The notes beneath the pieces were generated by a model. It did no database searches. It worked only from the letters and a program-made list of their open reading frames with translations, and had not been told where the DNA came from. The translations under genes and the position numbers were made by a program. Source: an uncultured Roseburia sp. (lineage in GTDB: Bacteria > Bacillota > Clostridia > Lachnospirales > Lachnospiraceae). From it: 64,000 nt of DNA. The DNA is taken from the NCBI GenBank assembly GCA_947644305.1, contig CANRYS010000002.1, positions 124,001 through 188,000 on the forward strand, given 5' to 3'. Shown here piece after piece: positions 8,549-16,513 of this stretch. Within the stretch, counting starts at the first letter, position 1. Each line of letters begins with the position of its first letter.

Positions 8549-9313
8549 TTACAAAAACTCTTTTTTTATTTCTTCATAGATTTCCTGGATCCTGTCATCA
8601 TCAATTTCAGTATTTAGGAATATTTCCACTGCATATTTTGCCTGGGCCACCAGCATCTCCAGACCAGTGACACCGATCATGCCTAGTTCTCTTGCCTGGG
8701 CAGCCAGTTTCGTAGTAAGGGGGTTGTAGACCACATCCATCACCGCTTGGCAGTCCGGGAATTGAGCCAGGTCTACTGGACTAGCATCTACCTTTGGGTA
8801 CATGCCGATGGGGCTGGTATTTATGATCACCTGGGCGTCGGTGTGGTTGGCGAATAATTCATCATAAGTGATGGATTCGCCGTCCTTAACGACATCTACC
8901 ACGATCATTTCCTTTGCCTGGTGCCTGCGGACCACTGCTTTGATCGCCTGAGCGGCGCCGCCATTGCCGAGGACCACTACTTTTTTATCTTTTAACTCTA
9001 CGCCGTGTCGGTTTACCATATAATCAAAACCGGAAAAATCCGTATTGTATCCCCGAAGCTTTCCGTCGGTATTTACGATGGTATTTACCGCGCCGATGGC
9101 CTTCGCATTGTCATCCATGGAATCCAAATAGGGAATGACATCCCTCTTGTATGGGATGGTGACATTGATTGCCCGAAAGGGTTTTTCTTCCATAAAAGAG
9201 GCAAATTCCTCTTTGGTCAGTGGGTGCAGGTCATAAGTGTAGTCTGCGAGACTTTCGTGAATAGGTTTGGACAGACTGTGTCCCAGCGGCTGTCCGATTA
9301 ATCCATAATCCAT
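8549..9313 (-). CDS. aroE: Shikimate 5-dehydrogenase
   Basis: This enzyme reduces 3-dehydroshikimate to shikimate with NADPH in aromatic amino acid synthesis. The 254-residue length is near normal for the family. Visible motifs are GQPLGHSLSKPIH (substrate serines), NVTIPYKRDV with the catalytic Lys, GAVNTIVNTDG, GYNTDFSGF with the catalytic Asp, and the nucleotide loop GNGGAAQAIKA. INTSPIGMYP and GLEMLVAQAKYAVEIF close the domain. It is the first minus-strand gene of a run that continues with the chemoreceptor, separated by an 18-bp palindrome. The 160 bp upstream, shared with spoIIIAA on the other strand, hold no clear sigma-A site. Confidence 0.93.
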   Translation of the reverse strand: MDYGLIGQPLGHSLSKPIHESLADYTYDLHPLTKEEFASFMEEKPFRAINVTIPYKRDVIPYLDSMDDNAKAIGAVNTIVNTDGKLRGYNTDFSGFDYMVNRHGVELKDKKVVVLGNGGAAQAIKAVVRRHQAKEMIVVDVVKDGESITYDELFANHTDAQVIINTSPIGMYPKVDASPVDLAQFPDCQAVMDVVYNPLTTKLAAQARELGMIGVTGLEMLVAQAKYAVEIFLNTEIDDDRIQEIYEEIKKEFL

Positions 9314-9480
9314 TGTATGTACATCCTTTCTGAATCAATTTTTGTCTTCGTCATTCTGCCGATGAGGCATGCTGGCGAAATCTCTTTCAATACAATATCA
9401 TATTTTTTTTGTCCTTTCAAGCATATAAATAATTCCCGCACATAAAATAAAAGAAACAGGCTGTCAAGGGAGGTATGGCG

Positions 9481-10389
9481 ATGGTATATTCAGAGATCAC
9501 ACAGATTCTGCCCCAGCGTTTCCGGGGGTATTTTGAGCGGGTGGGAATCTGTCTGGACAGGCTGCAGGAGATCCGCCTCCGGATCGGTCAGCCAGTGGAA
9601 CTACGGGAGGACAAAAAGCGGATTTTGTGCAGGGAAAAGGTGGACAGGTCAGACATCAAAGAGATGCTGGAATACATAAGTGGATACTCCCTTTATGCTT
9701 TTGAGGAGGAGATATCCCAGGGGTTTATTACGGTCCCCGGAGGACACCGGGTGGGCGTGGCCGGACAGGTGGTTATGGAACAGGGGAGAGTGAAAAATAT
9801 CCGAAATATTTCCTTTATAAATGTGCGCCTTTCCCACCAGATCCGGGGATGTGCAGATCCGGTTCTAAAGTATATTAAAAAGGGAGACAGGATTTACCAT
9901 ACGCTTATTATCTCTCCGCCAGGTTGTGGCAAGACAACCCTCCTGCGGGACATCGTGCGGTTGGTGTCCGGGCAGAGCCATGAGCCAGAGGGAAAAAATG
10001 TGACGGTGGTGGACGAGCGAAGCGAGATCGGAGGGTGTTTTCGGGGAATGCCACAGAACGACCTGGGGTGCCGCACCGATGTATTGGACGGCTGTCCCAA
10101 GTCCGTCGGGATGATGATGGCAGTGCGGTCTCTGGCGCCGGATGTCATCGTGGTGGACGAGATCGGTGGAAAAAAAGATGTACAGGCACTTCGGTATGTC
10201 ATGAACTGCGGCTGTGCCCTGATCGCCACGGTCCATGGCAGGGACTTTCGGGATATATGGGAAAAGCCGGAACTGGGAGACATGCTGCGGGAGGGTTTGT
10301 TTGAGCGCTGTATCGTTCTGGGAAATACGAAGGGGCCGGGAACGGTTCTGAATGTATGTGATGGACAGGGGGGGAGTCTGTATGCTTAA
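9481..10389 (+). CDS. spoIIIAA: Stage III sporulation protein AA (secretion-type ATPase)
   Basis: SpoIIIAA is the cytoplasmic ATPase of the SpoIIIA-SpoIIQ channel that links mother cell and forespore. The Walker A motif SPPGCGKTT lies near residue 143, with Walker B APDVIVVDEIG and an RQ/SEIGGCFRG region typical of the AAA/secretion ATPase fold. ATG 9481 is preferred over 9475 because the GGGAGG site (9468-9473) is only 1 bp from the earlier ATG and 7 bp from the later one. It is the first gene of a compact eight-gene operon that in Bacillus is transcribed by sigma-E in the mother cell. Confidence 0.95.
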   Translation: MVYSEITQILPQRFRGYFERVGICLDRLQEIRLRIGQPVELREDKKRILCREKVDRSDIKEMLEYISGYSLYAFEEEISQGFITVPGGHRVGVAGQVVMEQGRVKNIRNISFINVRLSHQIRGCADPVLKYIKKGDRIYHTLIISPPGCGKTTLLRDIVRLVSGQSHEPEGKNVTVVDERSEIGGCFRGMPQNDLGCRTDVLDGCPKSVGMMMAVRSLAPDVIVVDEIGGKKDVQALRYVMNCGCALIATVHGRDFRDIWEKPELGDMLREGLFERCIVLGNTKGPGTVLNVCDGQGGSLYA

Positions 10390-10900
10390 ACTGGCGGGAA
10401 TGGTCATCGTTATTCTAGGTTCGGCGGCGCTGGGGATGTACCAGGCATGTATGTATATGAACCGACTGAATAATCTGCATGAGGTAAAAAAAGCATTTCT
10501 TTACATACAGGGAGAGATCCGCTATATGAGTACACCTTTGCCGGAGCTTCTGGAAGAGGTGGCAGGCAGGGTAAAGGGACCTTTCCGACGATTTTTCTCC
10601 GAGGTAGCTGCGGAGCTGTCAAGAAAAAATGCCGGGATGGTCCGGGAGATATGGAAAGAGTGCTATCGTAAGGAAATAACCAGGGACGTTTTAGAAAAAG
10701 ACGCCGAGGAAGAGTTTCTGGAAATGGGAGGACAGATGGGAGGCACTGACTGCCGGACACAGGAGAAAGCGATCGATTATTTTCTTGAGAAATGGGAATT
10801 TATCATTGAGAAGAGACAGAAGGAAAAGACAAATAAACTCAGGCTCTATTATGTATGCGGGGTTGCAGGTGGTGTACTGATGGTTATTATACTTGTGTAA
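10382..10900 (+). CDS. spoIIIAB: Stage III sporulation protein AB
   Basis: The 172-residue product overlaps the end of spoIIIAA by 8 bp and starts MLKLAGMVIVILGSAALGM, an N-terminal membrane helix. A second hydrophobic helix (LYYVCGVAGGVLMVIILV) ends the protein. Between them is a helical domain (FLYIQGEIRYMSTPLPELL) like GspF-type secretion platform proteins. Length and layout match the B. subtilis protein. It is thought to couple the ATPase to the channel. The start has a G-rich Shine-Dalgarno within the end of spoIIIAA. Confidence 0.93.
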   Translation: MLKLAGMVIVILGSAALGMYQACMYMNRLNNLHEVKKAFLYIQGEIRYMSTPLPELLEEVAGRVKGPFRRFFSEVAAELSRKNAGMVREIWKECYRKEITRDVLEKDAEEEFLEMGGQMGGTDCRTQEKAIDYFLEKWEFIIEKRQKEKTNKLRLYYVCGVAGGVLMVIILV

Positions 10901-10930
10901 GGAAAAAAGATTTTCCGGAAAGGATTTGCT

Positions 10931-11125
10931 GTGGAGATAAGTATCATATTTAAAATAGCGCTGGTAGGGATTCTCGTGACAATGCTGAACCAGATCTTGA
11001 AACAGACGGGAAGGGAAGAACAGGCATTTCTCACAAGCCTTGCTGGACTGGTGTTGGTATTGTTCTGGGTGATCCCCTATATCGCAGAACTGTTTGAGAC
11101 GATAGAACGATTATTTGCATTATGA
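10931..11125 (+). CDS. spoIIIAC: Stage III sporulation protein AC
   Basis: A 64-residue protein with two membrane helices (ISIIFKIALVGILVTMLNQIL and FLTSLAGLVLVLFWVIPYI), as in the family (~65-68 residues). It starts at GTG 10931 with AAAGGA upstream. It is a small membrane subunit of the SpoIIIA channel, placed between AB and AD as usual. Confidence 0.92.
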   Translation: MEISIIFKIALVGILVTMLNQILKQTGREEQAFLTSLAGLVLVLFWVIPYIAELFETIERLFAL

Positions 11126-11137
11126 TGGGGGCAGACT

Positions 11138-11518
11138 ATGGTTAAAATTGCACTTATTGGCATAGCCGGAATGATACTGGCTGTGGTCGTTGGCGGCATG
11201 AGAAGGGATATCGGGATCTGGATCACCATTGTTTCCGGGATCATCATATTCTTCTTTGGGATCAGCCGGTTTGAGTATGTGGTGGACATGTTTCATAACC
11301 TGGCGGATTATATCGGCATTCATGAAACCTACATAAAAATAATACTGAAAATGATTGGCATCGCCTACCTGTCCGAATTTACGGCGGCGATCTGCCGGGA
11401 TGCCGGACAGAATGCCATCGCCGGGCAGGTCGATTTTTTTGGAAAGATGAGTATGATTGTGGTAAGCCTTCCGGTGTTGCAATCACTGTTGGAGACCATT
11501 GGGGAGGTGCTGCCTTGA
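11138..11518 (+). CDS. spoIIIAD: Stage III sporulation protein AD
   Basis: This 126-residue protein has three to four hydrophobic segments and the family pattern ISRFEYVVDMF, IGIHETYIKIILKMIGIAYL, and EFTAAICRDAGQNAIAGQVDFFGK. It is a membrane subunit of the SpoIIIA channel. Its stop codon overlaps the ATG of spoIIIAE, so the two are translationally coupled. Confidence 0.94.
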   Translation: MVKIALIGIAGMILAVVVGGMRRDIGIWITIVSGIIIFFFGISRFEYVVDMFHNLADYIGIHETYIKIILKMIGIAYLSEFTAAICRDAGQNAIAGQVDFFGKMSMIVVSLPVLQSLLETIGEVLP

Positions 11519-12696
11519 TGAAATGGAAAGTATTAGGACTTTTCCTGTGTCTGCTTGTGGCAGCAGAGATGGGGATGCTTTGCTCTGGCAGCCGGGAGGC
11601 GAAGGCAGCCCCTGGTGATCCAGCATTATCTTCCGAAGATATCAGGAACAGGATCTATGACAGCATTCCTCTGCAAGAGGTGGAAGAGGTTCTGCAGGAT
11701 ATGAAAGAGGATGAGGTGGATTTTTCCATCCGGAAATATGTAGATCAGGTGCTGGCAGGGGAGGGAGAGCTTTCTCTGGCAGGGATGGAAAGCTATGTGA
11801 GAAATTATATCCTTCATCAGTTCGAGGCAAACCGTAAAACATTTTTGCGGCTGATCCTATTTGGGATATTGTCTGGCGTCTTCCTGAATTTTTCCACCAC
11901 CATGTATGAAAAGCAGATGGGAGAGACTGGATTTCAGATCATATATTTCCTTGTTGTCACCATTATGGTCACCGGCTTTTTTTCCGTCACCCAGGTGGCG
12001 GGGGATGTGCTGACTGATATCATTCAATTTATGAATGCGCTGATTCCTTCATTTTCTGTGGCGCTCACCTGGAGTTCCGGCAGCGCCACCTCCATGGCAT
12101 TTTACCAGACCGCGCTTCTTGCTATCGGTGTGGCAGAAAATGTACTGATCCGGGTATTTGTCCCCATCGTGCAGGTGTATTTTCTGGTGAGTATCATGAA
12201 CCCGTTGGCAGACTGGCGCTTTACCAAGTTTGCTTCTTTATTAAGAGGGCTTGTGAGGATCGGGACGAAGACGCTTCTGGCGATACTGATTGGACATCAG
12301 GGGATCCAGGGACTGATCATGCCGGCGCTGGATGGGGTAAAAAGAAGTACCGTGTTTCGGACGGCCAGCAGCCTGCCGGGAGTGGGGAACCTGTTTGGCG
12401 GTGTGACGGATACGGTGATCGGGACTGGGGTACTGATCAAAAGTGCCATCGGTGTGGGGGGATTGATCGCGGTGTGTGTGATCTGTATCGCGCCGATCTT
12501 AAAACTTGGGGTGTTTACTGTGGTTTACCGTGGTCTTGCCGCCTTCGCGCAGCCGGTGACGGACCGCAGGATCGTCTCAGTATTTCAGAGCACCGCCGAC
12601 AGCGGCAGACTATTGCTTCATATCGTCTTTATGACAGCGGTGATGTTTCTCGTCACCCTGACGATCATCATTGCAGCCACCAACCGCATTCAGTGA
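11518..12696 (+). CDS. spoIIIAE: Stage III sporulation protein AE
   Basis: The 392-residue product has a signal peptide, an extracytoplasmic helical segment (residues ~40-110) and about seven membrane helices. Family motifs such as QFMNALIPSFSVALTWSSG and SAIGVGGLIAVCVICIAPIL are present. It is the polytopic core of the SpoIIIA channel. ATG 11518 overlaps the spoIIIAD stop and has GGGGAGG 9 bp upstream; TTG 11515 is a less likely start. Confidence 0.94.
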   Translation: MKWKVLGLFLCLLVAAEMGMLCSGSREAKAAPGDPALSSEDIRNRIYDSIPLQEVEEVLQDMKEDEVDFSIRKYVDQVLAGEGELSLAGMESYVRNYILHQFEANRKTFLRLILFGILSGVFLNFSTTMYEKQMGETGFQIIYFLVVTIMVTGFFSVTQVAGDVLTDIIQFMNALIPSFSVALTWSSGSATSMAFYQTALLAIGVAENVLIRVFVPIVQVYFLVSIMNPLADWRFTKFASLLRGLVRIGTKTLLAILIGHQGIQGLIMPALDGVKRSTVFRTASSLPGVGNLFGGVTDTVIGTGVLIKSAIGVGGLIAVCVICIAPILKLGVFTVVYRGLAAFAQPVTDRRIVSVFQSTADSGRLLLHIVFMTAVMFLVTLTIIIAATNRIQ

Positions 12697-12708
12697 AAGG
12701 AGAAAGGC

Positions 12709-13035
12709 ATGGATACCATATTAGTGACAGTGAAACACGTGGCAATTTTCGTTTTGGTGTTTTCCATTATTTCCAATCTATTTTCTGGCTCCAGTTATCA
12801 TCGGTATTTTCGCTTTGTGGAGGGATTGATGATCCTTATTCTTGTCATGACGCCGCTCTTTGCCTGGTTTACCAGTGAAAATTTTCTAGATGATTGTCTG
12901 GACAGCCACATCTTTGAACTGGAAAATGGATTTCAGGAAGATGAGCTTCGCATGATCGGGGAGGAGAGAGATGAGTTGTTAAAGGAAGAGGCCCAGGCGG
13001 GCGCAGGGGAGGAGGAATACTGTGAGACCAGATGA
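12709..13035 (+). CDS. spoIIIAF: Stage III sporulation protein AF, short form
   Basis: Two N-terminal membrane helices (VKHVAIFVLVFSIISNLF and FVEGLMILILVMTPLFAWF) with the Y-H-R-Y-F-R-F-V-E-G motif identify SpoIIIAF. The product is only 108 residues, whereas the B. subtilis protein is about 200 and ends in a ring-building domain outside the membrane. Here the part after the second helix is a short acidic tail. The next gene, spoIIIAG, overlaps the last 14 bp in another frame, so the short form is the real gene end and not a local sequencing slip. Either the ring domain is dispensable in this lineage or a shortened form is normal for it. Confidence 0.88.
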   Translation: MDTILVTVKHVAIFVLVFSIISNLFSGSSYHRYFRFVEGLMILILVMTPLFAWFTSENFLDDCLDSHIFELENGFQEDELRMIGEERDELLKEEAQAGAGEEEYCETR

Positions 13036-13567
13036 GTGGAAGGACCGGCTGAGGGAACTGGTGCAGAAGGCAGGAATATTCAAGATCATCATTGTGATCG
13101 TGTCGGGAATCCTGCTGATCTTCCTTTCTTGGGGAGGAATGTCAGAAAAAGAGGCGCCGCAGGAGGAAAAGGAAACTGCGGCTGGGATGGAGACGGAACA
13201 GGGAAATGACCTGCTGAGTTACCAGGCGCGGATGGAGGAACAGGTGGAGGATATCCTGGGAAGGGCGGAAGGCATCGATGATGTAGATGTTATGATTACA
13301 CTCCGCGCTTCCAGAGAAAAGGTGACACTGAAAGACAATAAAAGGGATGCGGAAAAAAGTGAGGAGGAGTCGGTTCTGACAGAGGATGAAAATAAAAAAA
13401 CTTCTCCTTATGTCATCCAGGAGGTGGAGCCGGAGATCGAGGGAATTCTAGTAGTCTGCGCAGGAGGAGACAATCCTTCTATACAGAGAGAAATTATAGC
13501 TGGTATTTCTGCATTATTTCCCGTGGAGAGTCATAAAATTAAAGTAATGAAAAGTAAGGAAAAGTAA
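13022..13567 (+). CDS. spoIIIAG: Stage III sporulation protein AG
   Basis: The 181-residue protein has one membrane helix (IFKIIIVIVSGILLIFLSW) and an extracytoplasmic ring-building domain: MEEQVEDILGRAEGIDDVDVMITL, interrupted by an acidic/lysine insert, then EIEGILVVCAGGDNPSIQREI and ALFPVESHKIKVM. SpoIIIAG forms the large ring of the mother-cell side of the channel. The start is GTG, overlapping the end of spoIIIAF. Confidence 0.93.
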   Translation: MRPDEWKDRLRELVQKAGIFKIIIVIVSGILLIFLSWGGMSEKEAPQEEKETAAGMETEQGNDLLSYQARMEEQVEDILGRAEGIDDVDVMITLRASREKVTLKDNKRDAEKSEEESVLTEDENKKTSPYVIQEVEPEIEGILVVCAGGDNPSIQREIIAGISALFPVESHKIKVMKSKEK

Positions 13568-13579
13568 GGAGGCAAAGTA

Positions 13580-14254
13580 GTGAAGAAACTATTGAGAAAA
13601 AATCAGATTATTATAACGGCGCTGGTTGTCATGGTTGCTCTTGCTGGATATTTAAGTCTTACGGATGAGGAAGATCTTGCTGTGGGCGTACTGAACCAGT
13701 CAGAGCAGGCGGCAGGCGGCGAAGGAAAGGATGCGGCAGAGAACGTGGCGATGGAAAACGGAACCGGCTCGGCAGTTCAGGATGATACCGTGGCAGATAT
13801 CTCCGACGAAGATGTGGCGGCGGAGGAGAAAAAATCGGATAATGAAGTTTCTTCAAAAGAAAATGCCGGAGAAGCAGTGCTGGTAAGTAATACTGTCACC
13901 AATGATTATTTTGAGGCGGCAAAGCTATCCAGAGAACAGACACGGGCCAAGAACAAAGAGACACTCTTAGAATTGGTAAACAGCAATACTGCCTCAGAAG
14001 CACAAAAAGAAAAGGCGATGAACGAGATCGTGGCGATGACGGCGATAAATGAAAAGGAGACTGCTACAGAGAATCTCCTGGCAGCAAAAGGATTTCAGGA
14101 TGTGGTGGTGACCATCGTGGATGACAGCGTGGATGTGATCGTAAATGCGGAAAGCCTGAAAGAACAGCAGATTGCCCAGATCGAGGACGTGGTAAAACGC
14201 AAGCTGGAATGCGCATCGGACAAAATTGTTATTTCTCCTGTTGGCAAAAAGTGA
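13580..14254 (+). CDS. spoIIIAH: Stage III sporulation protein AH
   Basis: SpoIIIAH spans the mother-cell membrane and binds SpoIIQ from the forespore. The 224-residue product has an N-terminal helix (IIITALVVMVALAGYLSL), a long acidic low-complexity linker (residues ~30-105), and a C-terminal YscJ-like domain (YFEAAKLSREQTRAKNKETLLELVNSN, then VVVTIVDDSVDVIV, ending KIVISPVGKK). It starts at GTG 13580 with AAGGAGG upstream. Its last 35 bp, including the stop codon, lie inside a 41-bp repeat that recurs at 19839, so an element has integrated at its 3' end without changing the protein. Confidence 0.95.
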   Translation: MKKLLRKNQIIITALVVMVALAGYLSLTDEEDLAVGVLNQSEQAAGGEGKDAAENVAMENGTGSAVQDDTVADISDEDVAAEEKKSDNEVSSKENAGEAVLVSNTVTNDYFEAAKLSREQTRAKNKETLLELVNSNTASEAQKEKAMNEIVAMTAINEKETATENLLAAKGFQDVVVTIVDDSVDVIVNAESLKEQQIAQIEDVVKRKLECASDKIVISPVGKK

Positions 14255-14260
14255 GGAGTG
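14220..14260 (+). repeat. Left attachment-site repeat (attL-like), 3' end of spoIIIAH
   Basis: The 41 bases 14220-14260 are identical to 19839-19879. They cover the final codons of spoIIIAH, its TGA stop and a few bases beyond. Flanking bases differ on both sides, so the repeat has sharp ends, as expected for a site-specific recombination core. Confidence 0.85.
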
Positions 14261-14270
14261 CTAGGGGAAA

Positions 14271-14312
14271 AGACCTGCAGGTCGCGTAAATCGTGGGCCT
14301 GTAGGTCTTTTT
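14271..14312 (+). terminator. Rho-independent terminator just inside the element
   Basis: AGACCTGCAGG and CCTGTAGGTCT form an 11-bp stem with one G-U pair, followed by five T residues. It lies 16 bp after the spoIIIAH stop and now ends the spoIIIA transcript, but it belongs to the inserted element. Confidence 0.8.
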
Positions 14313-14406
14313 GCGTTAGTGTGCCTAGAGGTGGACTATAGTCAAGAGAATGGATGAAGGACCGAATCAATAGGAGTCTTTAGTATGACCGAGAAAGGAG
14401 GAATGA

Positions 14407-14598
14407 CTGGAACAGGTATACAACGTGATTGACAGCAGGTATATCAGCAGAAAGCCACTGATTGCAACGACAAATCTCACGTCAGAGCAGCTAAAGAACT
14501 CAGAGGACGTTCCCCACGCACGCATTTATGGCAGGCTGCTTGAGATGTGTACGCCTGTCCGCTTTACGGGAGATGATTTCCGTAAGGTAGCGGCGTAG
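14407..14598 (+). pseudogene. DnaC/IstB-like ATPase, C-terminal remnant
   Basis: The open stretch reads EQVYNVIDSRYISRKPLIAT, then TNLTSEQLKNSEDVPHARIY and GRLLEMCTPVRF, ending at TAG 14596. This is the C-terminal quarter of a DnaC-like helicase-loading ATPase as found in conjugative elements, with the I-A-T-T-N-L sensor segment. There is no start codon and no Walker A or B; a stop lies directly upstream at 14404. Confidence 0.75.
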
Positions 14599-14682
14599 CA
14601 AAAAAGGAACGCCTTAAAGAATTGATGATGGAGAATAAGACGGTGCAGGCTGAGGGACGGATTTATGATTATGGACAGGGAA

Positions 14683-14820
14683 ATGAAAATTTTTATCTGC
14701 GATGCCCCTATATCCAGCGAGACATTCTAAAGTCTGACGGAGGAACAGATGAAAAAATATGAAGAAATGTTCCGTGACCCGGAGCGTTTTTACCGGGCAG
14801 GGGGTGGAATTAAGGTGTAG
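14683..14820 (+). pseudogene. Small element-encoded protein with an in-frame stop
   Basis: From ATG 14683 the frame reads MKIFICDAPISSETF, then TAA at 14728-14730, then SLTEEQMKKYEEMFRDPERF and a short tail to TAG 14818. Read through, it would be a 45-residue protein of the kind found beside conjugation genes. The function is unknown. The stop makes it a likely pseudogene. Confidence 0.45.
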
Positions 14821-14879
14821 AAAGCCAAGCTGCCCAAGGATATGGAGAGGTAGGAAATGTGGTTGATTAATTTTATTTA

Positions 14880-14908
14880 TTGACAGTAGATTATGAAGTC
14901 GATAGAAT
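14880..14908 (+). promoter_or_regulatory. Consensus sigma-A promoter of the HipA-like module
   Basis: A perfect TTGACA (14880-14885) and TAGAAT (14903-14908) are spaced by exactly 17 bp, 24 bp before the start of the 94-residue gene. Confidence 0.75.
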
Positions 14909-14931
14909 AAAAGCAAGAGGAGGGCGATCGG

Positions 14932-15216
14932 ATGAATGTATTAGCAGGAGAATATGATAAAAATAGCGGGCTTCCCATGGATAAATCTTATCTGGAATGT
15001 GGTCTGCCGGGATTTTTACAGGAATCGTTAGAACAGATGAAAGAGGCATGGAGAAGGCGGGATGCTGGAGAAAACTATCTGCGATGGGACTGCGATTACT
15101 GTAGTTTCCAGAGCGATATCAATGTTGCCGAGGTCAATGGATTGATTACCAGCGAGCAGGCATGGTATCTTCGGGAGGAATATCTGCGGATAGAAAGACC
15201 AGGAGCGGACATCTGA
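14932..15216 (+). CDS. Small partner protein of the HipA-like kinase
   Basis: The 94-residue acidic protein reads MNVLAGEYDKNSGLPMDKSY, LECGLPGFLQESLEQMKEAW, then NYLRWDCDYCSFQSDINVAE, ending in a helical segment with ITSEQAWYLREEYL. It has a strong AGGAGGG site 7 bp upstream. From memory, similar small proteins stand directly before HipA-like genes in gut Clostridia, often after DUF3791 and DUF3990 genes that are absent here. It has no helix-turn-helix, so it would not be a HipB-type repressor. A role as antitoxin or substrate of the kinase is inference. Confidence 0.6.
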   Translation: MNVLAGEYDKNSGLPMDKSYLECGLPGFLQESLEQMKEAWRRRDAGENYLRWDCDYCSFQSDINVAEVNGLITSEQAWYLREEYLRIERPGADI

Positions 15217-15260
15217 AAGAAATGACATAAAGAGTTGGAAAAGAGAAATGGGGGACGGTT

Positions 15261-16169
15261 ATGATTGATTTTACGGGACTGCCAAAGAAAAATAAGTCCT
15301 ATGCAGGTGCAAATGGCAGCAAGATTTCAGTTGTCTATGAGGGAGAGCAGTATATGCTGAAGTTCCCTCCACATCCGTCAAAGAATGAGAAAATGAGTTA
15401 CAGTAACAGTTGCATTTCAGAATATCTTGGATGCAGGATATTTGAGAGTGTGGGGATTCCCGTGCAGGATACAATGCTAGGCACTTACATGACAGAGAAA
15501 AGCGGAGAGAAAGTAGTCGTGGCTTGCAAGGATTTTACTTCGGTCGGGATAGTCCTACAGGATTTTGCTTCTCTGAAAAACCAGATTATTGACTCAGAAC
15601 GGAATGGATATGGCACGGAATTGGGTGATATTGTTTCGGTGTTTGCGGAGCAGACGGCAGTGGAGCCGGAGGAAGTAAGCAGGCGTTTTTGGGATATGTT
15701 TATCGTGGATGCGCTGATTGGAAACTGGGATCGCCATAATGGAAACTGGGGATTTTTGTACGATGTACAGAAGGATTCCCTGACGCTTGCCCCTGTTTTT
15801 GACTGCGGGAGCAGTCTTTTTCCACAGGCGGATGAGAGGATGATGGAGAATATTTTGACGGACGAGCGGGAAATTCACCATCGGATTTTTAATATTCCGC
15901 AGTCTGCTATCCAGAAAAATGGCAGGAAAATCAATTATTATGAGTTCATTTCTTCGTTGGAGAATGAGGATTGTAATAGGGCATTAGGACGGATTCTGCC
16001 AAGGGTAGATATGAAAAGAATTGCTGAAATCATTAATGAAACTCCAGTCATTAGCGATTTGCAGAAGGAGTTTTATAAGAAGATGCTGACGGCAAGAAAG
16101 GAACGTATTTTAGATTATTCTATAAAGCAGCTGCATAAACGGGAGAAAAGCAGGAGTATGGAGCGGTAA
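15261..16169 (+). CDS. HipA-like (CtkA-type) serine/threonine kinase
   Basis: The 302-residue protein matches HipA-type kinases: an N-terminal lobe with KISVVYEGEQYMLKFP (ATP-binding Lys), the catalytic loop FIVDALIGNWDRHNGNWGF near residue 150, and the metal-binding loop APVFDCGSSLF near residue 177. The Asp, His, Asn and second Asp needed for phosphotransfer are all present, so it looks active. It lacks the HipA N1 domain and so fits the shorter CtkA-like type. It is in one transcription unit with the 94-residue gene (44-bp gap). HipA kinases phosphorylate translation factors or tRNA synthetases and cause growth arrest; the target here is unknown. Confidence 0.82.
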   Translation: MIDFTGLPKKNKSYAGANGSKISVVYEGEQYMLKFPPHPSKNEKMSYSNSCISEYLGCRIFESVGIPVQDTMLGTYMTEKSGEKVVVACKDFTSVGIVLQDFASLKNQIIDSERNGYGTELGDIVSVFAEQTAVEPEEVSRRFWDMFIVDALIGNWDRHNGNWGFLYDVQKDSLTLAPVFDCGSSLFPQADERMMENILTDEREIHHRIFNIPQSAIQKNGRKINYYEFISSLENEDCNRALGRILPRVDMKRIAEIINETPVISDLQKEFYKKMLTARKERILDYSIKQLHKREKSRSMER

Positions 16170-16513
16170 AAATTAATAGAATAGTGTCTCTTATGGGTGG
16201 GTTTCGGAGTGGAACCTGCCAAATTTTTGTGGGAATTTATACGCCAGCCAGGGATGTAAATCTGAAACCGATGTTTCACTGGAGTTATGCATTATACCAG
16301 CAAGCACTGGATATGGGTGTCCAAGGCACCCATACTCGCTTGTTAGGGGAAAATCCCCTAATCCCTATTAACAAAATAGTAATAATATGTTGTAATATAA
16401 TTATAAAGATAACGATGAAATTTTAATGCAGATAATATAAGCATTAAAAGTAATTATTTGAAACATAAGAGCAGAAAAGGAGAACTCGTTTTTTTAGAAA
16501 GAAGGTAATATTT
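16170..16513. other. Gene-poor stretch inside the element with two short palindromes
   Basis: This 344-bp gap holds a frame from GTG 16184 (CQIFVGIYTPARDVNLKPMF) that I do not recognise and that runs into AT-rich sequence, so it is probably a remnant. ATGGGTG/CACCCAT (16314-16334) and TTAGGGGA/TCCCCTAA (near 16345-16363) are short perfect palindromes without T runs. Confidence 0.4.

Noticed and set aside
9314-9474. A sigma-E promoter for spoIIIAA in the aroE-spoIIIAA gap
   Set aside because: Sigma-E control is expected from family knowledge, but I could not assign -35 and -10 boxes with any certainty.
16184-16426. An 80-codon frame in the mobile element
   Set aside because: The first half resembles coding sequence, but it runs into AT-rich non-coding sequence and short palindromes, and I recognise no family. 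It is noted only as part of the gene-poor stretch.
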